DNA from: Cordylochernes scorpioides
Lineage: Eukaryota; Arthropoda; Arachnida; Pseudoscorpiones; Chernetidae
Assembly: GCA_030710605.1 (NCBI GenBank)
Contig: CP092874.1
Coordinates: 71,762,555-71,826,554, forward strand
Direction: 5' to 3'
Length of the DNA stretch: 64,000 nucleotides
A program made the translations under genes and the position numbers. This document shows, piece after piece, positions 52,362 to 62,442 of this stretch. Position 1 is the first letter of the stretch, and every line of letters begins with the position of its first letter. The notes under the pieces were generated by a model, which saw nothing but the letters and a program-made list of their open reading frames with translations, was not told the origin of the DNA and ran no database searches.

Positions 52362-52609
52362 TGGCAGTTTGGACACCAGTCAGGAAAATCGGAAAATGTG
52401 AAAAACTATTGAGAAAATATTTTGGTCCATATCGAATATTAAAGGAGCTGTCCAATGTAAATTACTTAATTGAACCGAAAGATAATCCTGGCCAAGACCC
52501 ATTGATTGTCCATGTCTCAAGACTCAAACCTTATTTTGAAAGAATTGATGAGGTCACTCACGAGGACGTGACGACCTCTGGAGAGGGGGAAGTGTTGCAT
52601 CATGATTAA
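52361..52609 (+). pseudogene. Gypsy integrase C-terminus (GPY/F)
   Basis: RKYFGPYRILKELSNVNYLI is the GPY/F module, then a tail ending GEGEVLHHD and stop. One base off the core frame. Confidence 0.85.
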
Positions 52610-52889
52610 TGCGCGTATTTTAAAAATTATTTATAATATTATTTTTAGGATATTTAAAATTTAAATTATATATTTATTTATTTTTATTTAAAACAGAATA
52701 TTTAGATTATCATCATTCCTTTTTATAGTTTCATTCCTTTTGTAATATTTTATTGTACATATATCTTTATTGCTTATTGGAAGACTGCGGATCGGGACGG
52801 GAGAGCAAGACAAGAATAAATAAACCCAATAACTTGAAAAGGTAATTTATTTTTATTTAATTTTATTTATTTACTTTTATTCATTTGAT

Positions 52890-53099
52890 TTGAATATGGA
52901 AACCCGTTCGGGAAACGTGTATAACACCAAGGAGGAAGAAACCAAGGTCGACGACCCTGCAAAGCTGCAACTTGGTGCAACAATATTGCTTATTGTACAT
53001 ATTGCCAGACACTTCTTTCTTTTGTACACAGTTCTTTTTCTCGTTTTTTTCTTTCTTTCTCATTGTTTATATCATATGACTATTATATTCACGGCCTAA
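52890..53099 (+). other. Short ORF after gypsy element, unassigned
   Basis: MNMETRSGNVYNTKEEETKV then a hydrophobic stretch (LLIVHIARHFFLLYTVLFLV). Not recognised. It could be a relic of a gag start or an LTR-internal frame. Confidence 0.25.
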
Positions 53100-53539
53100 T
53101 ATTATTGTATATATATATGTATAGACAAATATAAAGGCATACATGTATGACAGCGCAAGTGTCCCTAGGGGGACATAGCGCTTTAAATTGAAATAAAATT
53201 AAAAAATACTAAAATTGTTGTTGTTGTTATAATTTGGCCATTGGCCCAAAACTTTTTGCATATAAGTAAATATTTAATTCAATTTTTTGTTTTCTTCATT
53301 CTTACGCCTTATATATAAATCGGGTATTACTTTTATCAAATTATGTATTATATATTTTCATCACAATTAAAGTAAATTTTTATTCAAATTGATTCTATTG
53401 TATTTTATTAAAAAGATCACGTCTGCAAACTATTGGCATAAATGCTCATGTATTCAAAACCAGAAGCTAATTTCTATATCTTTAGAAAAATTGTGTATAT
53501 ATATATTCATTGTAGAACGATGTTTGACAATTATACCGC

Positions 53540-53701
53540 GAATATCTAAATTTATTTTAAGGAGAAATAACGATTATTTCTATCCTTAGGGATGAAGTAT
53601 AAAAGGATGAATTGTGAAGAGTAATGATGAACGGAAAAATAAAGTGTCCAGGGATGGGAATCGAACCCACAGTGTTCCGCTTACCGGGAAGATACCATGT
53701 C
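53540..53701 (-). mobile_element. SINE-B, left half of a head-to-head pair
   Basis: Minus-strand unit: body 'atccttagggatgaagtata', then head 'cgaacccacagtgttccgc' up to 'ccatgtcc'. Its partner in the opposite direction is at 59562-59690. The two were adjacent before a copia element split them. Confidence 0.7.
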
Positions 53702-53706
53702 CAGGG

Positions 53707-53998
53707 TGTTGGAAAAAAAAGAAGAATAGTAAATCAATGATCTTGAAATACCTTTAGACTGACAACACTGTAATATAAAAACGAGAACAAAGGAGTGTTT
53801 TGTTTTGTTTTACAAAATTAGTAATTGTAATGTAAATTGTTAAATGTTCTTTACTTAAATGTTCTTAACTCTTTGAAAATAATAAATTTAAAATACTTTC
53901 TTAAAAGGTAAAATCGCCTAATTCTTTAAAACCACTTCAGCTGTAAGTAAACTTGTTAATTATTGTTTCATTGTCTGAACCATAAGAGATTCCCAACA
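53707..53998 (+). repeat. Copia 5' LTR
   Basis: 292 bp, TGTTGGAAAA...GATTCCCAACA. Small indels relative to the 3' LTR. Confidence 0.9.
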
Positions 53999-54010
53999 TG
54001 GTAGCAGAGC
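53999..54010 (+). promoter_or_regulatory. Copia primer-binding site
   Basis: TGGTAGCAGAGC directly after the LTR. Complementary to the 3' part or internal segment of initiator tRNA-Met, as in most copia elements. Confidence 0.8.
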
Positions 54011-54073
54011 GTGGTTTTTGAATCGCGGTAAAATATATATAAAATATAGGATAAAATATAAATAAACACAAAA

Positions 54074-54900
54074 ATGGCTGTCAGCGAAAATATCGCAAAT
54101 ATTGTGAGACTTAATTTTGATTTATGGAATTTTCAGATAACAATTATTTTCAAAGCAAATGACCTTCTAGATATTGTAAATGGAAAATCGTTGTTTGAAA
54201 ACTTGAAAGATGAAACTGGAAAAGATAAATGGAGCCTAAAAGACGCCAAAGCACAAAAATACATAATGTTAACCATTGAAAAGAATGTTTTAACACATAT
54301 TCTTAATTGCAAAACTTCAAAAGAAATGTAGGAAAACTTAGTAGCTATTTATCAAAGAGAAGATGAGCAATAAAAATGCAAATTACTACAAGAATTTAAT
54401 GGATTCAAATTTGCCAAAAATACAGATATGGCAACAAATATAAGCAGAATGCAAAATTTAGTATTCAAACTAAATAATGTAAAACAATAAATTGAGGAAA
54501 GCTTTGTAATTTCTAAAATACTGAGCATTTTGCCAGACTACTTTAATTACTTCAGCACAGCATGGGACTCGACACCAAAAAGTGAGAAAACGTTAACAAA
54601 CTTAATATCAAGACTATCACTTGAAGAAACTAAACAAAAAGTAAAGCCTGAAGAGGGAATAGCCATAAGTGCTACTAAAGTAAAGCAGTGTTTAACTGCA
54701 AAAAGAGCGGGCACTTAGCAAAAAACTGTAGATTAAATAAAAAAATGGTGTACCATCTGTAAAAAGACAAATCATACTCAAGACCAATGCTTCTTTAAGA
54801 AATCTCAAAATAAATTCCAGGAAAATATTCCTTGCCGAATTTGTAAAAAGATAAATCATAAAGAAAAGGATTGCTTTTTCAGAAACAAAAATGAAGAAAA
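54074..54900 (+). pseudogene. Copia gag
   Basis: MAVSENIANIVRLNFDLWNF... typical UBN2/gag start (F-D-x-x-N-F/W), then KAQKYIMLTIEKNVLTHI and SILPDYFNYF. Two CCHC-like knuckles near 54745-54880 (CTICK...H...C and CRICKKINHKEKDC). At least three in-frame stops (54329, 54371, 54488) and a frameshift. Confidence 0.8.
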
Positions 54901-54901
54901 A

Positions 54902-56056
54902 TTGTCCTTTTTTGCAGGAGAGACTTTAAAATGTAAAAATGAGGAATTGCTAGAATTCATTGTAGACAGTGGCTCAACAAGCCTTATGATAAATAGTAAA
55001 AAGGTTTTACTAGATGAAGTAGATTGCAACTCAAAAATATCAATAGCAAAAAAGGAAGAAACTCTAATAGCAAAATCAGTCGGAAAAATTCAAAGGAAGA
55101 AATGTGATCTCAAGGAGGTGATGTTTGTATCAAACTTGACAAATAATTTACTATCTGTAAGTTCCATTACCAGAAATAAAGGCAAAGTCGTCTTTGAAGA
55201 TGAAAAGGTATTTGTCGTAAAAAATGGAAAAAAAGTTTTAGAAGGAGAAAAACAGGAAAATGGACTCTATACAATAAATATAGAAACAGAAAATCCCGAA
55301 ATTGAAGAATCTCACCTAACAGCTAACCAAAATGAAGAAATGCTAAAATGGCACAGAAAAATGGGTCACATAAGTTTTCCAAGTTTAAAACAATTAAAAT
55401 CTATGGTTAATGGAATAAACATAGAAAAAATAAGTCAAGATGAAATTTGTGAAACATGCATTAAAGCTAAACAGGTAAGAAAGCCATTTAATTCTATTAG
55501 AACAAAATCAAAAAGGCCTTTAGAAATATTCCATACAGATGTTTGTGGACCTTTAGATCCCACTACCCATGACAACAAAAACTATTTTCTAACATTTCTT
55601 GATGACTACGCACATTTTTGTCATGTGTATTTGTTACAAAATAAATATGAAGTAAAAGGATATCTAAAAGAATTTATTACAGAAGCAGAAAACCAAATGA
55701 ATCTAAAAGTTTCAAAAATAAGATGTGACAATGGCGGAGAATATGTAAATGAAGATATAAAATCCTGGTGCAAAGCTAACGGAATCATTATGGATCTCAT
55801 CATACCTCACTCACCTCAGCTAAACGGCAAAGCCGAAAGATTAAATAGAACCCTGATGGAGACAACAAGAGCTCTTTTGATTGATTCTGGTGTAGAAAAA
55901 TACATGTGGGGAGAAGCTGTAAGGGTTTCAGCCTATTTGCTGAACCGAAGCCCTACTCAAGAATTAGAGAAAACCCCTGCAGAACTTTGGTTCAAAAAAA
56001 GACCAATTTGTCAAACTTACAACTTTTTGGTTGTGAAGCTTATGTCACAACCCTAA
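54902..56056 (+). pseudogene. Copia protease and integrase
   Basis: Protease FIVDSGSTSLMINS (D-S-G). GAG-pre-integrase WHRKMGHISFPSL with CETCIKAKQ. Integrase core: FHTDVCGPLD (D), IRCDNGGEYVN (D), NGKAERLNRTLMETTRAL (E). 384 codons open; frame then shifts near 56040 (family continues LFGCEAYVTTLKHVKKLED in the next frame). Confidence 0.9.
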
Positions 56057-56946
56057 AACACGTAAAGAAATTGGAAGACAGAAGTAAAAAATATACCTTT
56101 ATAGGTTATGTACCAAATGGTTATCGCCTTTGGGATGAACAAAGCAAACAAATCTTTACAGCTAGAGATGTAATATTTTTAGATAAAGGATGTATAAATA
56201 AAGAAGAAAAAATACCTATTGTCGAACCAGAAGAAGAATCTGAAGATGAACTAGAATTAAATGAAGAACCAAGTCCACCAGAAGTCTCTGAAGACAAAGA
56301 TGATATCCCTACAAAACCAAGTACTTCAAAATATAATATTAGACAAAGAAGTAGTTTACAAACATCATTAAGATATGAAGACTTCTATTTAGAGCGGGAT
56401 GGAACAACAGAATCAGCTCTTCTAACTTACTCGGAAGCTATATCTGGTCCAAATCAAGAAAAATGGAAAAAGGCAATAAAAGAAGAAAAAGAGTCTCTTG
56501 CCAAAAATGAAGTTTGGGAAATAGTAAAAGAAAATGAAGCGTTAAACAAGAAGATTCTGACCTCTAAATGGCTCTTTAAAGTGAAAGAAGATGGCCGCTA
56601 CAAAGCAAGACTAGTTGTAAGAGGCTTTGAACAAGAAGTAGGCATTGATTATGATGAGACATTCAGTCCAGTTATAAGCACTGTCTCTTTAAGGATATAC
56701 TTTGCTCTAATGGTTAAGAAAAGGTTTGTTTTTAAAACATTTGACATAAAAACAGCTTTTCTAGATGGGATTTTGGATGAAGAAATATATGTTCAATTGC
56801 CAGAAGGTTATAAAGGGAATATATGTAGGTTAAGAAGGGCATTGTATGGTTTAAAGCAAGCCCCATTAAAATGGAATGAAAGATTAAAAACCTTTCTCAA
56901 ATCCCAAGATATCATACAACTAAAATCAGAGCCATGTCTTTTTTAA
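55906..56946 (+). pseudogene. Copia reverse transcriptase
   Basis: LFGCEAYV, FIGYVPNGYRLWD, acidic linker, WKKAIKEEKESLAKNEVWEI, TSKWLFKVKEDGRYKARLVV, FKTFDIKTAFLDGILDEEIY (first Asp) and RRALYGLKQAPLKWNERLK. Stop at 56944. The YVDDG active site follows at about 56980 in a shifted frame. Confidence 0.9.
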
Positions 56947-56999
56947 AACCAACAAAGGAAATATGTACCTTGCTATATATGTAGATGATGGTATCTTAA

Positions 57000-57895
57000 T
57001 GGGAGATAATGAAGAAGAATGAAATAATATTTTAGAAAAACTATCCCAAGAGTTTGAAGTTAAAATAAACAATGATCCAAGAATATTTTTGGGAATAAAT
57101 TTGTGTTTTGAGGAAAAAAATAAAATTTTACTTTCACAAGAAAATTATGCAAAATCAGTTCTTGAAAGATATAATATGCAAAACTCAAAACCAGTACCCT
57201 CTCCCATTACAGATGTAGTAAAAGAATTAGACAAAAACTTAGAAATATCAAATGATAACAAATTTCCCTACAGACAAGCAATTGGAAGCCTTTTATATTT
57301 GACAAACAAAACTAGACCAGACATGACCTTTGCCACAAATTTTGAAAGCAGGTCAATGCATGATCTAAAAAATTCAAGATATTATAAATATCAAAAGAAC
57401 CCTAAGATATTTAAATCACACCACCAATTTAGGCATATCATATGATAGAGAGATGCCATTTGAATTAAATGTGTATTGTGATTCTGACTTTGCTGGAGAT
57501 ATTAAAACTAGAAAAAGTACCACAGGATATGTAGTTTACTTATGTGGAGGTTCCATAAGTTAGTGCTCCAGAAAGCAACCTGTAATTGCCCTTTCCAGCA
57601 TTGAAGCAGAGTTCATTGCTGCAGCAAATGCATGCAAAGAAGTGTCATACATAAGATCCCTATTAGAAGAATTAATTCCAGATAATTTTGATATAAATCT
57701 CTATGTTGATAACAAAGCACTATAAAAATTATAAAATCAGGCCGATTCACCACTAAAACTAAACATATTGATGTCAAATATCATTTTGTGAAAGTTCAAG
57801 CTCAAAAGTTTAACCTGATATATTGTCCAACAGAACACCAAATTGCAGACATCTTAACAAAACCTCTAGCCAGACCAAAGTTTGACAAATTCTAA
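57000..57895 (+). pseudogene. Copia RT end and RNase H
   Basis: FLGINLCFEEKNKILLSQENY, YRQAIGSLLYLTNKTRPDMT, then in other frames DSDFAGDIKTRKSTTGYVVY, SSIEAEFIAAANACKEVSYI and HIDVKYHFVK...LTKPLARPKFDKF. Several stops (57561, 57724, 57733) and a frameshift near 57440. Confidence 0.85.
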
Positions 57896-58149
57896 TCCCT
57901 TCTTATGACAACCATTTAAAACATAAGTCAAGTGAAGAAACTGTTGAATGTGATAAGATCACTGATTTAAGAGGGAATGTTGGAAAAAAATAAGAATAGT
58001 AATGATCTTGAAATACTTTTAGACTGACAACACTGTAATATAAAAACGAGAACAAAGGAGTGTTAGTTTTGTTTACAAAATTAGTAATTGTAATGTAAAT
58101 TGTTAAATGTTCTTTTCTCTCTCTCTTTGAAAATAATAAATTTAAAATA

Positions 58150-59456
58150 CAAGGTATGTCCCATATGTTCCCGGACTGGGTCCATAAAAAAATAAATAAA
58201 TGAAAAATGTAAATGAATTTGACTGTTTATTATAGAAAAAATATCTGGCTACACGGTGGTACCAATATCGAGGCGGTACTTGCGCGCGCGCTAAGGTTAT
58301 TCTAATTTATTTAAAGGTCACACCTAGCGCTGCGGCGATTTTACGATGGAACAAAAATTGAAGCAGAGGATTTGCATAGAATTTTGTGTGAAACTTCAAA
58401 TATCAGCAACCGAAACTTTTGAAATGCTTAATAAAGCATTCCCCAATGACGCCCCAAAGAGAACAACTGTTTTTGAATGGCATTCTAGATTTAAAGCTGG
58501 CCGAATTTCCATTGAAGATGATCCTCGTCAAGGACGCCCAAAATTTCAAAGGACTGATGAAAATGTGCAAAAAATCACCGATTTGATAAAAGAAAATCCT
58601 CGAACCACTTTGCTGGAGCTAGAGCAAGACACAGGCATCTCTAAAACAACGATTGGAAGGATCGTAACCGAAGATTTGAAGCTCAAAAAGACTCCTGCAA
58701 AATTCATCCCAAGATTCCTCACCAATGAGCAAAAACTGTGTCGGCTTGCAACCTGTGAGGACATGATGGAAATGACAAAAACGGATCCAGAATGGAAAGA
58801 CAAGATAATCACAGGCGACGAGACATGGGTCTATGGCTATGACCCTGAAACCAAACCTCAATCTGCCGAGTGGAGAGGTTAGGGTGAGCCTAGACCCAAA
58901 AAATCCAGAAACAAGGTGTTGCTGGTCGCTTTTTCGGATAACAAGGGCATTGTTCATCACGAGTATCTTCCTGCAGGCCAAACAGTTATTAAGGAAATGT
59001 ATTTGGGCATTCTTCGCCGTCTAAGGGAAGCGATTCGAAAAAAAAGGCCAGAAAATGGACTAATGGTGGCTGGATCCTACACCATGACAATGCTCGCCCT
59101 CACACAGCGCACTTGATGACTAGCTTTTTGGCGAAAAACGGGACACAAATCCTACTTCAACCACCCTATTTCCCAGACATCGCACCAAATGACTTTTTCC
59201 TGTTCCCCAAACTTAAAGCAGTTCTAAAAGGAAGACATTTTGACACCAGGGATGACATAATAGAAAAGTCGCTGTTAGCATTGAAGAGCATTCCAAAAGA
59301 GGCTTATAAAAACTGTTTCGACAATTGGGAGAAACGATGGCACTGGTGCGTTGAAGCAAGGGGGGATTACTTTGAAAAGTTTTAATAAAAAAAAATTTAA
59401 AAAATCTTACCTTTTTTTTTATGGACCCAGTCCGGGAACTTATGGGACATACCTTG
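58150..59456 (+). mobile_element. mariner transposon in copia LTR
   Basis: 1,307 bp flanked by duplicated TA. Terminal inverted repeats start CAAGGTATGTCCCATATG at the left, with the mirror image 'cttatgggacataccttg' at the right, extending about 34 bp. Younger than the copia it interrupts. Confidence 0.92.
58346..59385 (+). pseudogene. mariner transposase (SETMAR-like), disrupted
   Basis: MEQKLKQRICIEFCVKLQIS with two HTH motifs (TTVFEWHSRFKAGR, then LELEQDTGISKTTIGRIV) and the DD34D triad: ITGDETWVYGYDPETK, ILHHDNARPHTAH and DIAPNDFF. An in-frame TAG follows SAEWRG (58879-58881) and a frameshift sits near 59070. Catalytic Asp residues are kept. About 345 residues expected, as for the family. 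Confidence 0.9.
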
Positions 59457-59561
59457 TACTTTCATAAAAGGTAAAATCGCCTAATTCTTTAAAACCACTT
59501 CAGCTGCAAGTAAACTTGTTATTTGTTGTCTCATTGTCTGAACCATAAGAGATTCCCAACA

Positions 59562-59690
59562 CAGGGTAGCCTAGTATACATGGCATCTGCCTGGTAAGCG
59601 GAACACTGTGGGTTCGATTCCCATCCCTGGACACTTTATTTTTCCGTTTATCATTACTCTTCACAATTCATCCTTATAATACAAATATTA
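59562..59690 (+). mobile_element. SINE-B, right half of head-to-head pair
   Basis: Plus-strand head 'agggtagcctagtatacatgg' to 'ctggtaagcgg', B box 'gtgggttcgattcccat', then 'cactttatttttccgtttat'. Anticodon loop CTGGTAA (GGT). Partner of 53540-53701. Confidence 0.7.
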
Positions 59691-61610
59691 GTTTTTAATT
59701 CATTTCTAATGTTATATTAGGTATATATATTATAGTTAAAATACGTATATCGATTCCTTCATAAATATTTATTTTATTTTTTTTAGTGTTGAAAGAGAAA
59801 GAGAGCACGATAACTTGGAAGCGTATTTGATGAAATTTAAATGCCCTTGTATTAAAAAACTCGAATTACTCTAACATTTTATTTAATTCAAGAGAAAAAG
59901 TTTTATTTATATATTTTTATCGTCATTATAGCAACAATGGATACAATTTTAAAGTTATATTTGAGAACTCTCATTTCAAATTAGAAGTATATTTGAATTT
60001 TGCTCATCTCGAGAAATAATTAATCCAATTTTATAAAATATATGAGAAGCATTGTCTCAAGATCTAACTCTAAATTTGCGGTGCAAAAGCTTTTAAAATA
60101 TATAAATTCGTTTTTGATTTAATTTGGAGCTGTTTTGCGAAATGATGAACGCCGGATTAAAAATTACAACAATTAAATTTTGGATCTGATTGCCTTGTTG
60201 CTCAAGTAACGTCGCAGTGACTCAAATTTTCTAAATTTTCATCAGAAGAATTTTGCAAACCATCCGACTCAAGGCCAAGAAACATCAACAGAGATGAAAG
60301 CGATTTGTAAACCATATTTGTTTCGCGATTCCGATGTCAAAACATCAGCACGGATGAATAGATGAACTGCCATGGACACCAAATTACTTTTCCATGTAGC
60401 AATCATGATATTAGCGGTGTTGAAAAACACCAATCTTTGTTATTATTACAACGTGTGTGGTCAATTATTATTTGACGATATATTACCAGACGTCTTATTC
60501 ATAACTCAAATAACTTCTGCAAATCCATATGTTTACCCTTTCCATGTCAGATTATCAGCGCTAATTGAAAATAAGATTAGGATGTATTTCGCTATCTAAG
60601 AAGCTAATAAGAACTTACTTTCTGTGCCGATATGCGCAGCACTATATGTGGGAAAATATTCTGAAAGTTTTTAACTTCCAAGCAAGAACTTTACATTATC
60701 AAGCCACGATTGTATTATGATGTTCAAATTATGTCATTTGAGAAACAAATCGAATCAACAGGGAGAGCCAATGTAAGGAAAGATTTTGCTCATTCTTCGC
60801 TGGTTATAATGGTCCCGCGAAATCAAATATATGACGCTGCCTACAATATACAACGCTGATATCAAGCGAAGAACCCGAATTTAAAATAAATGTTCAATAA
60901 GAATGGAATTATATGATACCAGTACATGAGAAGAATATATGTCGCAAGAATAACATTAAGCCGCGAGGGGTGCAAAATCTGGCCCTCGCATCGAAACCTC
61001 TATGGCGAGTCTAGAGCTGCAAAATATGGCTTTTGGCATAAGTCTGTTGGAATCACACACACAAGCCTTTATTAAGACAGTCCGTCTTATACAGACGATT
61101 CTCCTGTGAGAAATGAATCTTAAAAGAAATGAGAAGCAGGGGAAGAAAAGAGAAAAAGAAGAAAAGGTTGAAGGAGATTTTAAATTGAAAAAGAAAACAA
61201 GGAAAGAATATCAATTAGGGAATTTGAGATTATATACATCGTTTTGCGTGCATAGAGTCTGGGGAAATCATTTTGAGCGACACCAGGGCTGTAATATACG
61301 GACCTGGACATAAATCCTGAACGATAAGTTGGTGAAAAAGATTTTAGGTCCGATTCTTGGCATGGGACCCTTTTGGAATGGATATGTGCTGAAAAATATT
61401 TCCCTTGACAGTTTACCACGGGGATATATCTATGGAGGTTCAAAACGCCACAAAAATTAAAAATAAACCTATTGAGGCCTGAAGATAAGTATTTATTCAA
61501 AACCTTTATTCCATACTTGTGTAAACATGTTGATGGCTGTTTATTCTCAGATAGAAAACTCACCAATGATGCGCTCTGTTAAAGTTTCCTTATTGCTTTT
61601 CGTTAAAATC
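59691..61610. other. No recognised feature
   Basis: About 1.9 kb of AT-rich sequence with open frames at 60372-60599 (MDTKLLFHVAIMILAVL...), 61113-61313 (lysine-rich) and 61180-61566 (minus). None matches a family I know and codon patterns are not persuasive. Confidence 0.4.
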
Positions 61611-61660
61611 AAGAACTAAATAATCTAATAAAGATACTTCGGCCTGTAAATATTTTTATT

Positions 61661-61708
61661 ACCTCGACGTTTCGACAAAAATCTTTTGTCCTCGTCAGGA
61701 GCAAACAA
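61661..61708 (-). ncRNA. Hammerhead ribozyme motif, S family left arm
   Basis: Minus strand: CTGACGA (61698-61692), stem II GACAAAA/TTTTGTC with a bulged G, GAAA, ACGT palindrome and C17 (GAAACGTC at 61673-61666). Downstream GAGGTAA pairs in part with the upstream TTTGCTC. All core residues present. Confidence 0.75.
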
Positions 61709-61920
61709 AAATTAAAAAATATTGATGCGTTGTTCGTTGACAAAGAATAACTTCCGTGGGTACAAAGGATCTTTAGGACTTTATTTAAGCCAAATCGATA
61801 AAAAAAAAAATTACAGAAGAGTGCAAAAATGAAACAACAATAAAGAAAACAGCAGTTACAAACTCACCAACTGCAGAACGGTGAGGGAAAGCAGGAGCAG
61901 AACAGGAGACAGAGGTTCGT

Positions 61921-61946
61921 AGAACCTTCTAGAATCTTCCAGGAAG
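61921..61946. promoter_or_regulatory. Heat-shock-element array
   Basis: Four alternating GAA/TTC units with 2-bp spacing, GAACCTTCTAGAATCTTC (61922-61939), then a GGAA (61942-61945). This matches the HSF-binding consensus nGAAn/nTTCn repeats. Function inferred. Confidence 0.6.
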
Positions 61947-62053
61947 TACACCGGCGTCGGCGGTAAGCAGCAGTCCGATCTCTTGAGACAGCAGCTTGCT
62001 TGGAGCACACCACGTAGCTTCGTTCTTCGACCTCTCTTCATGAGTTCCTCATC

Positions 62054-62064
62054 CCTATATATAC
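62054..62064 (-). promoter_or_regulatory. TATA-box-like sequence
   Basis: TATATATA with GC-rich flanks ('ccggtatatatagggatg' on the minus strand). About 25-60 bp upstream of CCAAT-like and HSE-like motifs on that strand, which gives a normal promoter spacing. Confidence 0.5.
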
Positions 62065-62071
62065 CGGAGTA

Positions 62072-62218
62072 GATCTTTCCAGAACGGTCATGGTTGGTTA
62101 ACCAATCAGAAAGCCACCAGGCTTGAGCATTGCGCAATCGCTACTGATTGGCCAATCCGTTGTTCACCGATTTTTCTACATTTTTCTAGAACGTTCTAAA
62201 ACATTTTCTTCTGGAATG
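62072..62218 (-). promoter_or_regulatory. HSE and CCAAT-box cluster
   Basis: TTCTAGAACGTTCT (62184-62197, three perfect nGAAn units), TTCTGGAA (62210-62217) and TTCCAGAAC (62075-62083), with GATTGG/CCAAT boxes near 62096-62106 and 62145-62156. All upstream of the minus-strand TATA box. Arrangement is that of a heat-shock promoter; heat response is an inference. Confidence 0.55.
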
Positions 62219-62251
62219 CGCCATTTTTCATTTTACGTAACAATATATATA

Positions 62252-62300
62252 TTTGCTCCTGACGAGTACAAAAGATTTTTGTCGAAACGTCGAGGTAATA
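62252..62300 (+). ncRNA. Hammerhead ribozyme motif, S family right arm
   Basis: CTGACGA (62259-62265), stem II ACAAAA/TTTTGT closed by G-C, GAAA (62284-62287), ACGT palindrome and C17 at 62291, with predicted cleavage 62291/62292. Stem I CTC/GAG, then a 2-nt internal loop and ATT/AAT. Confidence 0.75.
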
Positions 62301-62442
62301 AAAAGATTTACTGGCTGAAGTATCTTTATTTTTAAGAAATATGAATGCCGGCTATCTTTACGATAAATAATCTAAAGTCCGATTTTTTTTACATACGCGA
62401 TTTTTAAAAGTTAACCTTTGTTGCTATTTCTGCATCATACAT

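Larger units (their letters stand above)
49678..52609 (+). mobile_element. Ty3/gypsy retrotransposon, 3' half
   Basis: Contains RT, RNase H, integrase and a GPY/F end in that order, the Ty3/gypsy arrangement. Two or three frame disruptions between the segments (about 50541, 51350-51459 and 52361) make it inactive as assembled. I could not delimit the 3' LTR in the AT-rich sequence that follows. The palindromic 'gtgtccctagggggaca' near 53158 may belong to it. Confidence 0.85.
53707..59561 (+). mobile_element. Copia LTR retrotransposon with nested mariner
   Basis: 5-bp target-site duplication CAGGG (53702-53706 and 59562-59566). 5' LTR, PBS, gag, protease, integrase, RT, RNase H, purine tract and 3' LTR in order: the copia arrangement (integrase before RT). 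Inserted at the centre of a SINE-B inverted pair. Several stops and frameshifts. The 3' LTR is split by a mariner. Confidence 0.9.
57978..59561 (+). repeat. Copia 3' LTR, split by mariner
   Basis: Preceded by purine tract 'ttaagagggaa'. LTR halves 57978-58149 and 59457-59561. Joining at TA gives the same sequence as the 5' LTR. Confidence 0.9.
61629..62363. mobile_element. S-family hammerhead element with promoter-like interior
   Basis: 735 bp flanked by 12-bp duplications TAAATAATCTAA (61617-61628 and 62364-62375). Arms of about 75 bp pair ('aaagatacttcggcctgtaa' with 'tactggctgaagtatcttt'). Each arm holds a hammerhead core, left on minus and right on plus. The interior, on the minus strand, looks like a promoter. 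An unpaired 3' tail of about 35 bp ends the element. Confidence 0.8.

Noticed and set aside
60372-60599. ORF MDTKLLFHVAIMILAVL... as a secreted or membrane protein gene
   Set aside because: Only 75 codons, no homologue I recognise, no splice or promoter context, and base composition equals the surroundings.
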